Of a stretch of DNA of 64,000 nucleotides, positions 10,758-20,060 are shown in pieces. This DNA comes from Symsagittifera roscoffensis (Eukaryota; Xenacoelomorpha; Acoela; Convolutidae), in contig NC_087070.1 of the NCBI RefSeq assembly GCF_963678635.1, forward strand, positions 3,754,539-3,818,538, written 5' to 3'. Both the position numbers and the translations under genes were made by a program. How positions within the stretch are numbered: the first letter of the stretch is position 1; each line of letters opens with the position of its first letter. The notes below the pieces were generated by a model, which saw only the letters and a program-made list of their open reading frames with translations, searched no databases and was not told the origin of the DNA.

Positions 10758-13700
10758 TCATTCCATCACTTCTCCATCTTGATCTTCGCTGTCTTCCAAC
10801 ACTTTCTCCAGCATGTCCATGGAGTTGCGGGCCGTGCCCCAACCCTCCTGTTCCAACAGCCTCGGTTTGCAGCAAGGTAGCAAGTCCACATTCACCTTCT
10901 GCTCCCGGTTCCTGCAAAAGCTGTTGTGAAGACATAGGCTCACGTTTCGTTCTAGGTCAGCTCTTAAGACCTCTTTCTTCTCATCTTCAGTAACACAAGG
11001 CGCTCCAGCTACCCGCTTCACCGCTGTGGTGACCGCGTTTCTGTGCGTCAGGAATGCTCGTTTATAGGCTCCTGGTTCTATATCTAGCTGGAAAGATTGA
11101 TAGGCTTCCGTGTTCCTTGACATGTGACGCTTCGCGCGTTCATACATCCAAGATGTCATCACTGCACGAAACCAAGGCATCAATCTTTGCCTTGACCATA
11201 TTCTTTCAATGGCTTTAGGTATCCTCAGAACCTTGCAGGTGGTTCTGAAAAGATCCAATTCACGACTCATTTTTACGTTGCTCAGCTGTTCAGGAGTCGG
11301 CACGGCCGTCTCCTGCTGACTTGTGTCCGCGTTAGCCTCCAACCATCTCACTGCTAGCATGGCGCTAACCACCACGATTGACACTTGTTGATTCTGATCG
11401 GGCAACCCCGTGGAGTACAACTCCTCCACGTCCCATACTAGGATCAGATTCCCGCGTTTGGGGTACCACAACGTCTGCGCCAAGCAGTGGCAAGTATACT
11501 CCCCATGGGTCCTCACTATGTTCCTTCGGGTCCGATACCCTGAGGCTCCCAGCAACGGTTCCATTTCCATCAGGATTCTATGTAAATCGTCTTTCTCTTC
11601 TATGGTGGGGAATTCAGTGGGTAAGGCTCCACTTGCTTTCTGTTTCTCGAACTCACTCACATTGCCTTCGTTCAGTCTCACGAACTCTTCACCCACAACG
11701 TCTTGCAACTCGCCTTCGGATCTCTTCGGGACTGCCCGAAAGATCTTTGCCAACAAGTCATATGACCTTTCCGACATTCTGGCCAACCTCACGCACTTTG
11801 GCACAGAGAAAAGTTGGTCAACCAATACTTGTTGCGTCCTAGCATCCATTACCACCATGTGCGTAGGATACTTGCTATTACAGTATGGCGCGGAGCTTGA
11901 ACCCACCATATATTTTGAACCAGTAGGTCTGTGATAGGCTTCACTATCCTTCAGATTCATTTCATTTTCTAGAGCTTCTCGCCAGCCCCCAATCTTCTGC
12001 TCTGTCTGTAATGCTCCAGGGAATATTTCCACGCTGAGGGACGTCACTAGCTCATGGGCACGCTCCAGGCGCTCGAGTGATTCTATCGAACTCGTCATGC
12101 TACAAAATCCCAAGGCTGTGATCAGGTTTACGTCCGTCACCCCATGGCAGTCTGCAACCAACTCCATGGCACTCTTATCCGACATGCTCAATCTTCCGTA
12201 CAATCGTGCCAGTTGTCGATGCTGCTCGCTCAGCGTAATCAGGCAGTGTCCCAAATTGCAAACATGCCCTTCCATCCTACTTTGTTGAGCCAAGCATGTG
12301 CCTTGCTTCAACCAATCGCTCGATGGACTTTCCTCAGGCAGCTCCGTGGATGGATTGCTCTTCCGCTTCGTCGACTTCATGGCCAGCAGATGGTGTATCA
12401 TGGCCAGATCATGTAAACTCGCATCATCATCTAGGTCTAACGTAATATCCGCCGTCATGTCCCAGATTAAACCGACATTAGGATGAGGGCACCAAGAAGG
12501 CTTCATGAGTTCCCACATCGTCACTAGACTGGTTTTCAAGGGACCGTCCCAAGAACCACAATCAAAACTCACTTGCCCCTTTAGCTCGGGAACCGAGGGT
12601 TCGACCACTCGTTCTTCCAAAATAATTCCCAGCTTGGGTTGTTCCACCATCAGCATCCCAGTTTCTTTAATACGTTCGACCCAGAAATTGAGTACCATGA
12701 CTTGCTCATAGTCGAAGTACGCTTCCCTGGCTTCTTCATTCACGAAGGGATTATACGCCATCCCCGGTATGCCAGACACATATTGGAACGACTTCAGTTT
12801 CCCTAGTGTTGCAAACTCTTTTTGTCCTCTGACCGCTTCAATCAACTCTCGGCTCACTTTCAATTCTTTGTTGGAATATCTTCTCACCTCTTCCAACTTG
12901 CGATAGCTTTCCATATCACTCGACTCCTTGCTTGGCACAGTCAATGGCATGTCCTGATATAGTTCCAGGAGTGCCCTAAGGAAGTTCCTTTCACAATCAA
13001 CTCCCTCCTGCCGAATGATCTTTATGCATTCTCCCAAAACAGGAGTGGGGATACGATCCACCACGAACCTGACAAAGCAAAGGGCATCCTTACGCTTAGC
13101 CCATGCTATCGCAGAATCGTCTTTCGAAGTCAACGCTCGCAGAGCTTCCATCAACTCCAGTTCCTGTTCCCGTGATTTCGAATCATTGCTGGCTTCATAT
13201 TCCGCTCTCTTGATGCCCATCAAGCACCAAGCCAACCGTACTTGCAGATCAGTTCTCACGCAAGAATGAGCCAGGTATGCCGCCACCGTAGCAGGTGCAT
13301 GCATCGCCTCGTCGAAGTATCTCTGGAGGGCCGCCCTCCAGGAGATTTCTAGCAGTTTCTCCAATCCGACTTCGTTCGCTTCAGAAGACATTACCGTTCC
13401 GTATTCTTTTCGATTCAAGTTCGAATTCTCCGTGAGCTCTTTCAGATATTCCTGCATGACTCGCTTCTCGCTCCAAGCCATCAGGTGCCCTCTCGCGGAG
13501 TTCCTCGCTTTCAATATCTCCACATAACCCCCTGCCGGATCTCCCATGTGGACCGATTCCGGCACAGTTATTCGACTGTACTCGACCACGTCGAGTTGTC
13601 CTTCCAGTTTCAACTTGGCCATGTTGATTCGCGAGGGTCTATAATCTTCAAGTCCTCCAGATCCACATTGACTGAGGATTTCCATTTCTAACTTAGTGTC

Positions 13701-13991
13701 TGCCAGGGTTCGCGCCGTCTTCTTCGATCTCGTGGCGGTTATGGTCAGACCTGCCAAGAGCATAGGGGGTATCAGGTTTTTTTTTTCTCCCCCGGCTGGT
13801 GTCGCACCATCTCCTTGCCCGCTCTCGCCTGAACGAACCGCACTAATCAGAGAGGTCACCACTGCCTTAGCTTTTGACTTCACCACCCTCCGGTTCACGA
13901 CTCGACTCCCTGAATTTCCTTTCAGTCTCTTCAGCCCTTTTTTTGGCTCGTCTAACAAGTAACTTCTTTGTGCCCTGCTGATCATCGGCAC
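10758..13991 (-). CDS. Giant-element accessory protein, C-terminal part (unrecognised)
   Basis: This frame of 1077 codons is the largest unexplained protein of the element. I recognise no domain. It starts with a basic stretch rich in K/R (VVNRRVVKSKAKA), continues as a mixed helical protein with few low-complexity parts, and ends acidic (EDSEDQDGEVME). Scattered cysteines and histidines (for example THGEYTCHCLA and DLLPCC) do not form an obvious zinc motif. The first codon of the open stretch is GTG, not ATG, and the preceding small frame overlaps it at a run of seven A on the minus strand (13938-13944). It is therefore probably the C-terminal continuation of the accessory frame that starts at 19585 and not an independent gene. 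The long intact frame argues that the protein was functional recently. Confidence 0.7.
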   Translation of the reverse strand: MPMISRAQRSYLLDEPKKGLKRLKGNSGSRVVNRRVVKSKAKAVVTSLISAVRSGESGQGDGATPAGGEKKNLIPPMLLAGLTITATRSKKTARTLADTKLEMEILSQCGSGGLEDYRPSRINMAKLKLEGQLDVVEYSRITVPESVHMGDPAGGYVEILKARNSARGHLMAWSEKRVMQEYLKELTENSNLNRKEYGTVMSSEANEVGLEKLLEISWRAALQRYFDEAMHAPATVAAYLAHSCVRTDLQVRLAWCLMGIKRAEYEASNDSKSREQELELMEALRALTSKDDSAIAWAKRKDALCFVRFVVDRIPTPVLGECIKIIRQEGVDCERNFLRALLELYQDMPLTVPSKESSDMESYRKLEEVRRYSNKELKVSRELIEAVRGQKEFATLGKLKSFQYVSGIPGMAYNPFVNEEAREAYFDYEQVMVLNFWVERIKETGMLMVEQPKLGIILEERVVEPSVPELKGQVSFDCGSWDGPLKTSLVTMWELMKPSWCPHPNVGLIWDMTADITLDLDDDASLHDLAMIHHLLAMKSTKRKSNPSTELPEESPSSDWLKQGTCLAQQSRMEGHVCNLGHCLITLSEQHRQLARLYGRLSMSDKSAMELVADCHGVTDVNLITALGFCSMTSSIESLERLERAHELVTSLSVEIFPGALQTEQKIGGWREALENEMNLKDSEAYHRPTGSKYMVGSSSAPYCNSKYPTHMVVMDARTQQVLVDQLFSVPKCVRLARMSERSYDLLAKIFRAVPKRSEGELQDVVGEEFVRLNEGNVSEFEKQKASGALPTEFPTIEEKDDLHRILMEMEPLLGASGYRTRRNIVRTHGEYTCHCLAQTLWYPKRGNLILVWDVEELYSTGLPDQNQQVSIVVVSAMLAVRWLEANADTSQQETAVPTPEQLSNVKMSRELDLFRTTCKVLRIPKAIERIWSRQRLMPWFRAVMTSWMYERAKRHMSRNTEAYQSFQLDIEPGAYKRAFLTHRNAVTTAVKRVAGAPCVTEDEKKEVLRADLERNVSLCLHNSFCRNREQKVNVDLLPCCKPRLLEQEGWGTARNSMDMLEKVLEDSEDQDGEVME

Positions 13992-14193
13992 TGTCTTCTG
14001 TAACTGACTCGGTCAGCATATCCGACTCCATGGAGTTCACTATTTTCTCCAGGACCTCACGCATGATGGGTTGATTCAATCCCACCTTCATTATGGATTG
14101 TGTCCCATATCGTCGTATCACGTCCCATGATTTTTCCATGAAGTTCACTCGGCTCCAGGTTGCTCCTGTCTTGCCTTTTGATATCTTTCCCAT
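13867..14193 (-). CDS. Bridging frame of the accessory protein
   Basis: A 108-codon frame begins inside the end of the 14145-16451 frame and ends inside the start of the 10758-13991 frame, one register off from both, which are in the same register. It is charged (KKLLVRRAKKRAEETERK). Two compensating single-base indels in one long frame explain this better than a separate gene; the downstream one probably lies in the homopolymer at 13938-13944. A genuine overlapping small protein, starting at the ATG at 14193, cannot be excluded. Confidence 0.5.
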   Translation of the reverse strand: MGKISKGKTGATWSRVNFMEKSWDVIRRYGTQSIMKVGLNQPIMREVLEKIVNSMESDMLTESVTEDSADDQQGTKKLLVRRAKKRAEETERKFRESSREPEGGEVKS

Positions 14194-16451
14194 TCCTCTT
14201 CTGGTAACGTACTGAGGAATGATATCTTCATTGACTCTTCTATTTTCCTCCTCCTCGGTGATTCATGAAGCAGTCTCTGCGGATCCCTGCTTCGGCACTC
14301 TCTAGCCTGGCTTATTGGGTCCATGGGAGATAGATCGGCCGACGCCTCCTTTGTAGGAGACATGAAGGACGATGGTGCCATCAGCAATAAACTCCCATCG
14401 ACTTCCCCATCGTCGTCTTCACTGAACCGGTATTCTAGCAAGTCCCTCTCCAACGCTCCTAGATCGGTCTCTCCCGGTTTTTCAGTCTTACTTCCGGTCT
14501 CGTCATCATCATCGTCCTGATCCATCAATTCATCATCACCTGCATCAGGTTTCGGCCTGGGTCCTGAAGGTCCTTGTCGTGAGTCTATGTCCGAGTCCGG
14601 CCGATCCGGGACGGTCATGTCTCCTGCGTGATAAAACAATTCACCATCCACCAGGAATTCTACTAACTCCTCGCCATGTGGAGCCAGGTCTTCTATCATT
14701 ATATATGAGCCTCCTCTGCTCTCCCTTGCCACCTCCAGCATCACTACCTTCGCTTCTCCTGACCACTTCAGTCTCGATAAGTCATCCGTGGGAGAATACA
14801 CTTCGTTCCACGTTTCAGCCGAGACCTCTGGTCTCCTGGAGGGTAGTGCCTTGATCTTTTTCCTGCTCCAAGCATCAGGGAATGAGAAGTCAAACGTGTG
14901 CGCGGCGGCAGCGTTCCAGCTGATGAAGCGCGGCTCCATCCCTCCACTCCACTTCAGCATTCTCTTCTCTGCGTCACGAGCTGCTCCGATGCGAGGGGCA
15001 ATGATGGGAGATGTGACTCCCAACAACATCCTCCTTATAGGTGGATATCGAGGGCATTGGTCCGGCAGCGGTCTGGACCCAGGAAGCCATGTTTGCTGAT
15101 TCTCTTTCGCGTGGGTGTAGGCTCCTGGCAATTGAGGTACTCCCACAGCCTCTCCTGTATCTTTCACCACTGGTCTCAAATTCCAAAATTTTGGGTTAAA
15201 CTGGATGTGGGACAGATCCTCACGGCCCATTCGGCACTTGAAGTGGTTGTTGAAGTCCATCAACACCCAGCCTGGCTCTGCTATTCTTCCGAACAGCCTA
15301 TCGTCGCTAGCCAGCCTTCTCTGTTCACTCTGCTCTACCCAATTCAGCACGGAACAATCCACGACTGAGACCAGGTTGACGTACAACACCGAATTCCTGT
15401 ACGCTTTAACTTGCACATCCGGGAACGCAAAAGACATCACCGGTCCATACACCACTGTGACGAATTCCCTCAGCCCATGGACCAGAGCCAACGGATCAAT
15501 CCGCATCATGACAGCCAAGTCCGTCAGTAAGGGCATGCCACAATACTGCTTACATTCGCCTGCGTTCGTCGCCACCTTGTCTTCTCCCGTGACGCTTCTG
15601 TTCTGTTGCAAGAGGTATTGAAGCAGGAGAGTCCTCCAGTCCTTCATCTTCTTGAGCGAGGCGGTTTCCAACTGTGCATTGAACTCACGACTGGGTCCCT
15701 GTAGTTGTTCAGGGTAACGCAACAGCACAAGCAAGTCACCCAGTCGACCGTAGGTCATGGCAATCAGAGTCAGGAGTCCATCCAATCTCAAATCTGCCAA
15801 CGCTTGGGTAAAGAGGTTTGCCGGTCCTTTCACAAAGTTTTCATGACCAAATGTCACGTATAAGGCTAGCACCAGGCCAATCGACAACTTCCTGATGTCC
15901 TTGACGAAACTCGCGATCAGGTTCCTAGATGCCTTCGGATAGCACGTCGATAGGAAAGATGGCGTCCATCCCACTCCCATTCCACCCAAGATAGCATCTG
16001 ATCGTTCATACTGTGCCTTCGTGGCCAGCACGTCAGCTTGGAACTTGTCCAGCGACATCGTGTTTACGTCTTGCATCAGTTTCAACATCTTGCCTCCAGC
16101 TAACTCCCGGACATCAAATAGGTTCTTTAGATACACGTGTATCTCTTTAATTATTGCCGGCGCATGCTCGAACGCGTCTTCACCCAAGGTGCACAGCCTC
16201 GGTGACAAATACAACCATACGTTGTTGTGCGGCTTCGTACGCAAAGCCATTACCATGAGGTCCTCCTCCGCTGACGTCATGTTCTTTCTGATCATCTTTC
16301 CCTGCTCATTCTCTGCATGATCCATCTGTCTGAACCAGAGATCATCAGCCACCTGTTGTACTAACAGATGATCGTCATCTATCCCTGGTCTTAACTTCAG
16401 CAATCTGGCGAAGTTGGACAGCTCCAACCCCAGAATTTCATCTAGCACCAA
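14145..16451 (-). CDS. Giant-element accessory protein, middle part (unrecognised)
   Basis: A 768-codon frame with no domain I recognise. The first 550 residues look globular and hydrophobic in places. The C-terminal third is acidic and probably disordered (MDQDDDDDETGSK near residue 645, then SEDDDGEVDGS), ending in a charged stretch. The open stretch begins with a TTG codon; upstream sequence back to the TAA at 16536 is in the same register and protein-like (LPAVWADISNA), so it is one frame with the 16536-16943 piece, interrupted by a single stop. At its 3' end the frame shifts into 13867-14193. Confidence 0.7.
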   Translation of the reverse strand: MVLDEILGLELSNFARLLKLRPGIDDDHLLVQQVADDLWFRQMDHAENEQGKMIRKNMTSAEEDLMVMALRTKPHNNVWLYLSPRLCTLGEDAFEHAPAIIKEIHVYLKNLFDVRELAGGKMLKLMQDVNTMSLDKFQADVLATKAQYERSDAILGGMGVGWTPSFLSTCYPKASRNLIASFVKDIRKLSIGLVLALYVTFGHENFVKGPANLFTQALADLRLDGLLTLIAMTYGRLGDLLVLLRYPEQLQGPSREFNAQLETASLKKMKDWRTLLLQYLLQQNRSVTGEDKVATNAGECKQYCGMPLLTDLAVMMRIDPLALVHGLREFVTVVYGPVMSFAFPDVQVKAYRNSVLYVNLVSVVDCSVLNWVEQSEQRRLASDDRLFGRIAEPGWVLMDFNNHFKCRMGREDLSHIQFNPKFWNLRPVVKDTGEAVGVPQLPGAYTHAKENQQTWLPGSRPLPDQCPRYPPIRRMLLGVTSPIIAPRIGAARDAEKRMLKWSGGMEPRFISWNAAAAHTFDFSFPDAWSRKKIKALPSRRPEVSAETWNEVYSPTDDLSRLKWSGEAKVVMLEVARESRGGSYIMIEDLAPHGEELVEFLVDGELFYHAGDMTVPDRPDSDIDSRQGPSGPRPKPDAGDDELMDQDDDDDETGSKTEKPGETDLGALERDLLEYRFSEDDDGEVDGSLLLMAPSSFMSPTKEASADLSPMDPISQARECRSRDPQRLLHESPRRRKIEESMKISFLSTLPEEEWERYQKARQEQPGAE

Positions 16452-16535
16452 CCGAGTTGTGCTACAATCTCTGAGCCCTTGTATGGCATTGGAAATGTCA
16501 GCCCAAACAGCGGGAAGCTCAGATCGGGATGGGTA

Positions 16536-16943
16536 TTAATTATCTGGGTCTACTACTCTGTTCGGGGCAGGAATTATCACGTTGAATATCCCCTCTGCTA
16601 TCGTTGTGACCATTGTGTACACAAATTGAAGGGGTTCTGGCAACGCAGCGTAGCCTGGTGACAATACAAAGATCACCTTCACCACATTCATGGTGAAGCG
16701 TTGTCTTGCTGCTGCCTCTACCTCGGCCATCGCCGAGAGCAGTGTCATTATCGCCTCCCCTATAACCTCGTTACTCGGGATCGACCCATCCGTCAGACGT
16801 GACAATAAGCCCCTGCTTTGCAGATGATCATTTGAGCCTGCAACCACTATTACCTGTGGCTCCATACTGACCACCCTTCGCACACTTATCATCATGCCGA
16901 TTGCTTGTCCCCAGTCCAATTTAGGTGCCGTCAAGAAAATCAC
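16536..16943 (-). CDS. Accessory protein, SGNH-like second segment
   Basis: This 135-codon piece joins the SGNH-bearing frame (16940-18988) and the middle part (14145-16451). It shows an alternating beta/alpha pattern with VIVVAGSNDHL, which resembles the GxND block of SGNH hydrolases, and later VIFVLSPGY and VIIPAPNR, which could be further core strands. A clear serine block and Asp-His block are missing, so a decayed or structural second SGNH fold is only a suggestion. The frame change at 16940-16943 lies a few bases after a run of T on the minus strand (plus-strand AAAA at about 16955). The stop at 16536 is a single TAA, after which the same register continues. Confidence 0.45.
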   Translation of the reverse strand: MIFLTAPKLDWGQAIGMMISVRRVVSMEPQVIVVAGSNDHLQSRGLLSRLTDGSIPSNEVIGEAIMTLLSAMAEVEAAARQRFTMNVVKVIFVLSPGYAALPEPLQFVYTMVTTIAEGIFNVIIPAPNRVVDPDN

Positions 16944-18988
16944 ATCGGGCCAAAAGAGAGAACGGGGCGTGTAGAGATAATCGGAGCCGGCACAATCAGA
17001 TACTTGGCAGCCTTCATGTCCAAGGGATCATAAGCTGCAAAAAGGCCATCGCCTATTGGGGCCTTCAGTTTCCCATATCTCTTATCGTCTCCAACCACTT
17101 TTGTCGTTCGGGGGTAGTCCCTCGAATACTCGCCAGGCGTCTGACCGGGTGGTTTAGCGAACTGCCTGTACATCTTGTGATGCTTGTTATTGGGCTTGTT
17201 TTCTGTCTGGAATTTGCCCTTGCGAGCAGGTGGTGTCCTTTCCCGGGTCCTATCTCGAACATCGGTGAGCGACCGGGTGTTCAAAGGTCCAAAGGTATTG
17301 TCATGAGGTAATCCATTCAAATCCACATGTCGGAGTGAGGTAGAGGAGCTGAATTTCTCCTGCTCTGCTAACAGCCAATCCACGCCCGGTATCCGATAAA
17401 GTCGCGATACTGTGGGACTTTCTCCGCCAGTCATTCTCATTGCATCCTCCCGACACGTCAACATGTCCGTCTTATACTGACCCCAATGACTAGGATCTGA
17501 TCTATTCCAAAGCAGCCCGCTGCCTGATTCGATTCCCTCCGCTGGCACGGTACTTGTAGACGGTCCTGCTATCGAAGCAGGATTTGTCGTGGCAGGCGGA
17601 TCGTTCCTCCTAGACGCGGTCTGGGAGTTATTCCTGTTGTTCTGTTCCACTGATCTCCCGAGTCGGCTTCCAATCGATTGCGGCCTGGGAGGAGGAGCAG
17701 TCCCTAGCCTGTCTCTCACGTTTGAACTTGGAGCAACGGTTGCGGCTCCAACCGTCTCCGTTGCCAAGGGTCCTAGACGGTTGGCGAGGGATTCGGGCAC
17801 GGTTGCCCTTATTCTACTCCCTCCGGTCGAATTGGTCCTAGCCAAAGAACCGGTCGCCCTCGACTCTTGCTCCGCTTCCCTCAATTGCGTCTGAAACACA
17901 TCATTAATCCAATGCCTCCCTCGTTGGGTATTGAAGTGCACTCCATCTTTAGTGAGCGCGATGTGGTCAGTCATGCGCAGCATATTTTCGAGATCCAGGA
18001 GTCGCAACTCGTCAGGGTTGTTCCTCACCAAACTGCGGGTCATTTCATTCCACCGCGTCACGTTGCCATTCATGAAATCTGCAGCTATGGTGCCCACCAA
18101 AGGATTTGGTGGTATCGTGCACAAGATCACGAGCTTGGGTCTGTACTTTTCTTTCAATTCGTTCAAGAGACACACCAATAGAGGTTCCCACTTGTTCTCC
18201 GGAGTCACGGGGGCTCTCGAGACGTCATTGGTCCCCAGCATTATTATTAATGTATCCAGATGATCCTCGCTCTGGAATTCCATCATTTTGATGACCTGAG
18301 CCACTGAGGCTCCTCCAAAGGACAGAATGGTAGTCTGACCATAGACGAAGATCTCATTCAGATCTCTCACCAAACTGTCTCCAATGATCAAATGGCGACT
18401 CCCTGGGGGAATTACCTGGTCGTTCGTGGCAGGGTTCCAGCTCATGTCATTCAGACAGGCTCGAGGATGCTCGGCTGGCACTTGCGTGAACTGATGACGT
18501 GCCATCAGATTCTTCCTGATGTCTACCACGCGAGACTTCTCAAAGACTCCACCAGGCGCAGAACACGCTATCGTGCGGGTTGCTCGCTCCGAGCTATTTG
18601 ATGAATGATCACGACGTTGGGAAGGAACGATCCTAACCAGTGTCCGCTCAGTGCCTCTGTTGATCTCATCCATCGCGGCTCTGGCCACTTGGTTAAATGA
18701 TTCCTGGAATTGAGGAGCTAGATAGGTGTCAGAAGGGTCTGGTATCGTGAACCTCTGACTCGAAGCAGACGGTCGTGTCTGCTGAGGAGCCTCGGGCCCC
18801 CTTGATGCACGCAAATCCAGAACCTCAGGTCCTCTCGATGCGCATAGCTCCTGCGCTGTTGTCCTGGGGCGTGTGTCGTTGGATCCCTCCGAGGATCTCA
18901 TGCTCGCGAGGACTTCCGGTGACACCTGGCTCACCTTCGCCATATACAGCTCCTTCAGGTGCTTTATCTCATCCTCCTTGTAGGCCAC
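16940..18988 (-). CDS. Accessory protein with SGNH (GDSL-type) hydrolase domain
   Basis: The 682-codon frame carries a complete SGNH-hydrolase signature: the nucleophile block IIGDSLVRD (Ser near residue 205), a glycine block FGGAS near 225, LGTND with the oxyanion Asn near 254, and KDGVHFN with Asp 348 and His 351. All four blocks are in order and the catalytic residues are present, so esterase activity is plausible. The substrate cannot be told. Flanking parts are Ser/Pro/Arg-rich and probably disordered; the C-terminus is basic. The open stretch starts at GTG, and a coiled-coil-like segment precedes it in the same register back to a single TAG at 19118. It is therefore probably one protein with the 19118-19585 piece. 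Esterase domains are known in ORF1 of some CR1-type LINEs; I know of none as a standard gypsy component. Confidence 0.8.
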   Translation of the reverse strand: MAYKEDEIKHLKELYMAKVSQVSPEVLASMRSSEGSNDTRPRTTAQELCASRGPEVLDLRASRGPEAPQQTRPSASSQRFTIPDPSDTYLAPQFQESFNQVARAAMDEINRGTERTLVRIVPSQRRDHSSNSSERATRTIACSAPGGVFEKSRVVDIRKNLMARHQFTQVPAEHPRACLNDMSWNPATNDQVIPPGSRHLIIGDSLVRDLNEIFVYGQTTILSFGGASVAQVIKMMEFQSEDHLDTLIIMLGTNDVSRAPVTPENKWEPLLVCLLNELKEKYRPKLVILCTIPPNPLVGTIAADFMNGNVTRWNEMTRSLVRNNPDELRLLDLENMLRMTDHIALTKDGVHFNTQRGRHWINDVFQTQLREAEQESRATGSLARTNSTGGSRIRATVPESLANRLGPLATETVGAATVAPSSNVRDRLGTAPPPRPQSIGSRLGRSVEQNNRNNSQTASRRNDPPATTNPASIAGPSTSTVPAEGIESGSGLLWNRSDPSHWGQYKTDMLTCREDAMRMTGGESPTVSRLYRIPGVDWLLAEQEKFSSSTSLRHVDLNGLPHDNTFGPLNTRSLTDVRDRTRERTPPARKGKFQTENKPNNKHHKMYRQFAKPPGQTPGEYSRDYPRTTKVVGDDKRYGKLKAPIGDGLFAAYDPLDMKAAKYLIVPAPIISTRPVLSFGPM

Positions 18989-19117
18989 CTGCAGATCTTC
19001 AAATTTCTTTTTCCATTCGTCTCTCTCTCGAGCTATCGCCCTGTACTCCTGAAGTTTGGCACACAGCTCATTCTGATCTCTCTCCTTCTTCTCCAGTGTC
19101 TCAATCGTCTCCGACGT

Positions 19118-19585
19118 CTAGATCTCTATCTCGCTCACTCTCACTCTCTTCGGGGGAGGAGCAGCTGTTGGAGAGTCGACCGAGTGTGACGGGCCTGGCC
19201 CATCACGTTGTCTCTTCGCTCCGATGAGTGGCTGCGCAGGTTGGACGGGTAAGGGCATCTCACCTAGCCGGTGGTCCCTTTGCTCACCTAGTCCTGGCTC
19301 ACGAGCCAGGTCGTGGCCAGACATTTCTCCACGCCTCCATCTCATCAATCGGTTTCGGCCTCTCTCGGCGGTCCCGGACTCACCGAAGGCCAACATCAAC
19401 ACGACTTCTGTAGGGCGATTCCCTCGACCCTCTCGTCCTAGTGCATTGAGGAGTGCGACCACAAACATCGCCAACCCCGGGTCTTCTCGTGTGAAATCAC
19501 AATCGATCAGCCTCTGATAGATCTCGTCTAGAGTCGCTCCTAGACTCGCTGAGAGAAATTCCATGAGTTCGTTCGTGTCACCCAT
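19118..19585 (-). CDS. Accessory protein, N-terminal segment
   Basis: This 155-codon frame has the only convincing ATG start of the accessory block, with A at -3 and G at +4. The first 90 residues look helical and globular, followed by a Pro/Arg-rich stretch (PPPKRVRVSEIEI) that resembles a nuclear-localisation signal. It ends in a TAG, directly followed in the same register by coiled-coil-like sequence (ETLEKKERDQ) leading into the SGNH frame. The TAG is best read as a single nonsense mutation, though stop-codon readthrough is not excluded. I recognise no domain. Confidence 0.55.
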   Translation of the reverse strand: MGDTNELMEFLSASLGATLDEIYQRLIDCDFTREDPGLAMFVVALLNALGREGRGNRPTEVVLMLAFGESGTAERGRNRLMRWRRGEMSGHDLAREPGLGEQRDHRLGEMPLPVQPAQPLIGAKRQRDGPGPSHSVDSPTAAPPPKRVRVSEIEI

Positions 19586-20060
19586 TTCTTATCGTCTTGA
19601 TTCTTGTTGTCGTGTCGTGTAATTCCTTTCTGTCTCGTCTGATTCAGTGTTCAGTAAACAATTTTCGATCAATCAAGATCTAAAAAACAAGTCGCGACTT
19701 AGAATCATCATTTTTGGATACAACATCAATCAATTCTTTAAAACTCTCCATTGAAATTCTTTTCAAAATTCTGATTTAAAATTTTAGCACCAAGGTGGAT
19801 CGTCCACCTTTGCTTTTGTCAGAGTAGCACGAATGTGCGCTGTCACCTTGATGACCTGGAGTACTCCGGGTCCTTTATGACATAAAACATAAAACATAAT
19901 CATAACGATAACATAACATAAACACATAAACATCACACACCTACACTATCACAAAGAAACATAGTCCCTAATACTGTACCTAAAACCTAACCTAACCTAA
20001 ACTTGACTCTAATTCCTGTCGAATAACTTAATAAAAACCACTTATCGCCGAGCGCAATTC
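19586..20060 (-). other. Gap between the pol and accessory blocks
   Basis: About 475 nt without a supported frame separate the macro-domain end of pol from the accessory ATG. The stretch is AT-rich, with ACATAAAAC-type repeats and CCTAACCTAACC. A splice acceptor or an internal promoter for the accessory mRNA would be expected here, but I cannot identify one with confidence. Confidence 0.5.

Noticed and set aside
10758..19585. An envelope gene (endogenous retrovirus) in the accessory block
   Set aside because: No signal peptide, transmembrane anchor, cleavage site or fusion peptide was seen; the content is hydrolase-like and unrecognised cytosolic-type protein.
19980..20005. CCTAACCTAACCTAAA resembling arthropod TTAGG telomere repeats
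   Set aside because: Only three to four pentamers within a transposon; far too short to indicate a telomere or the phylum.
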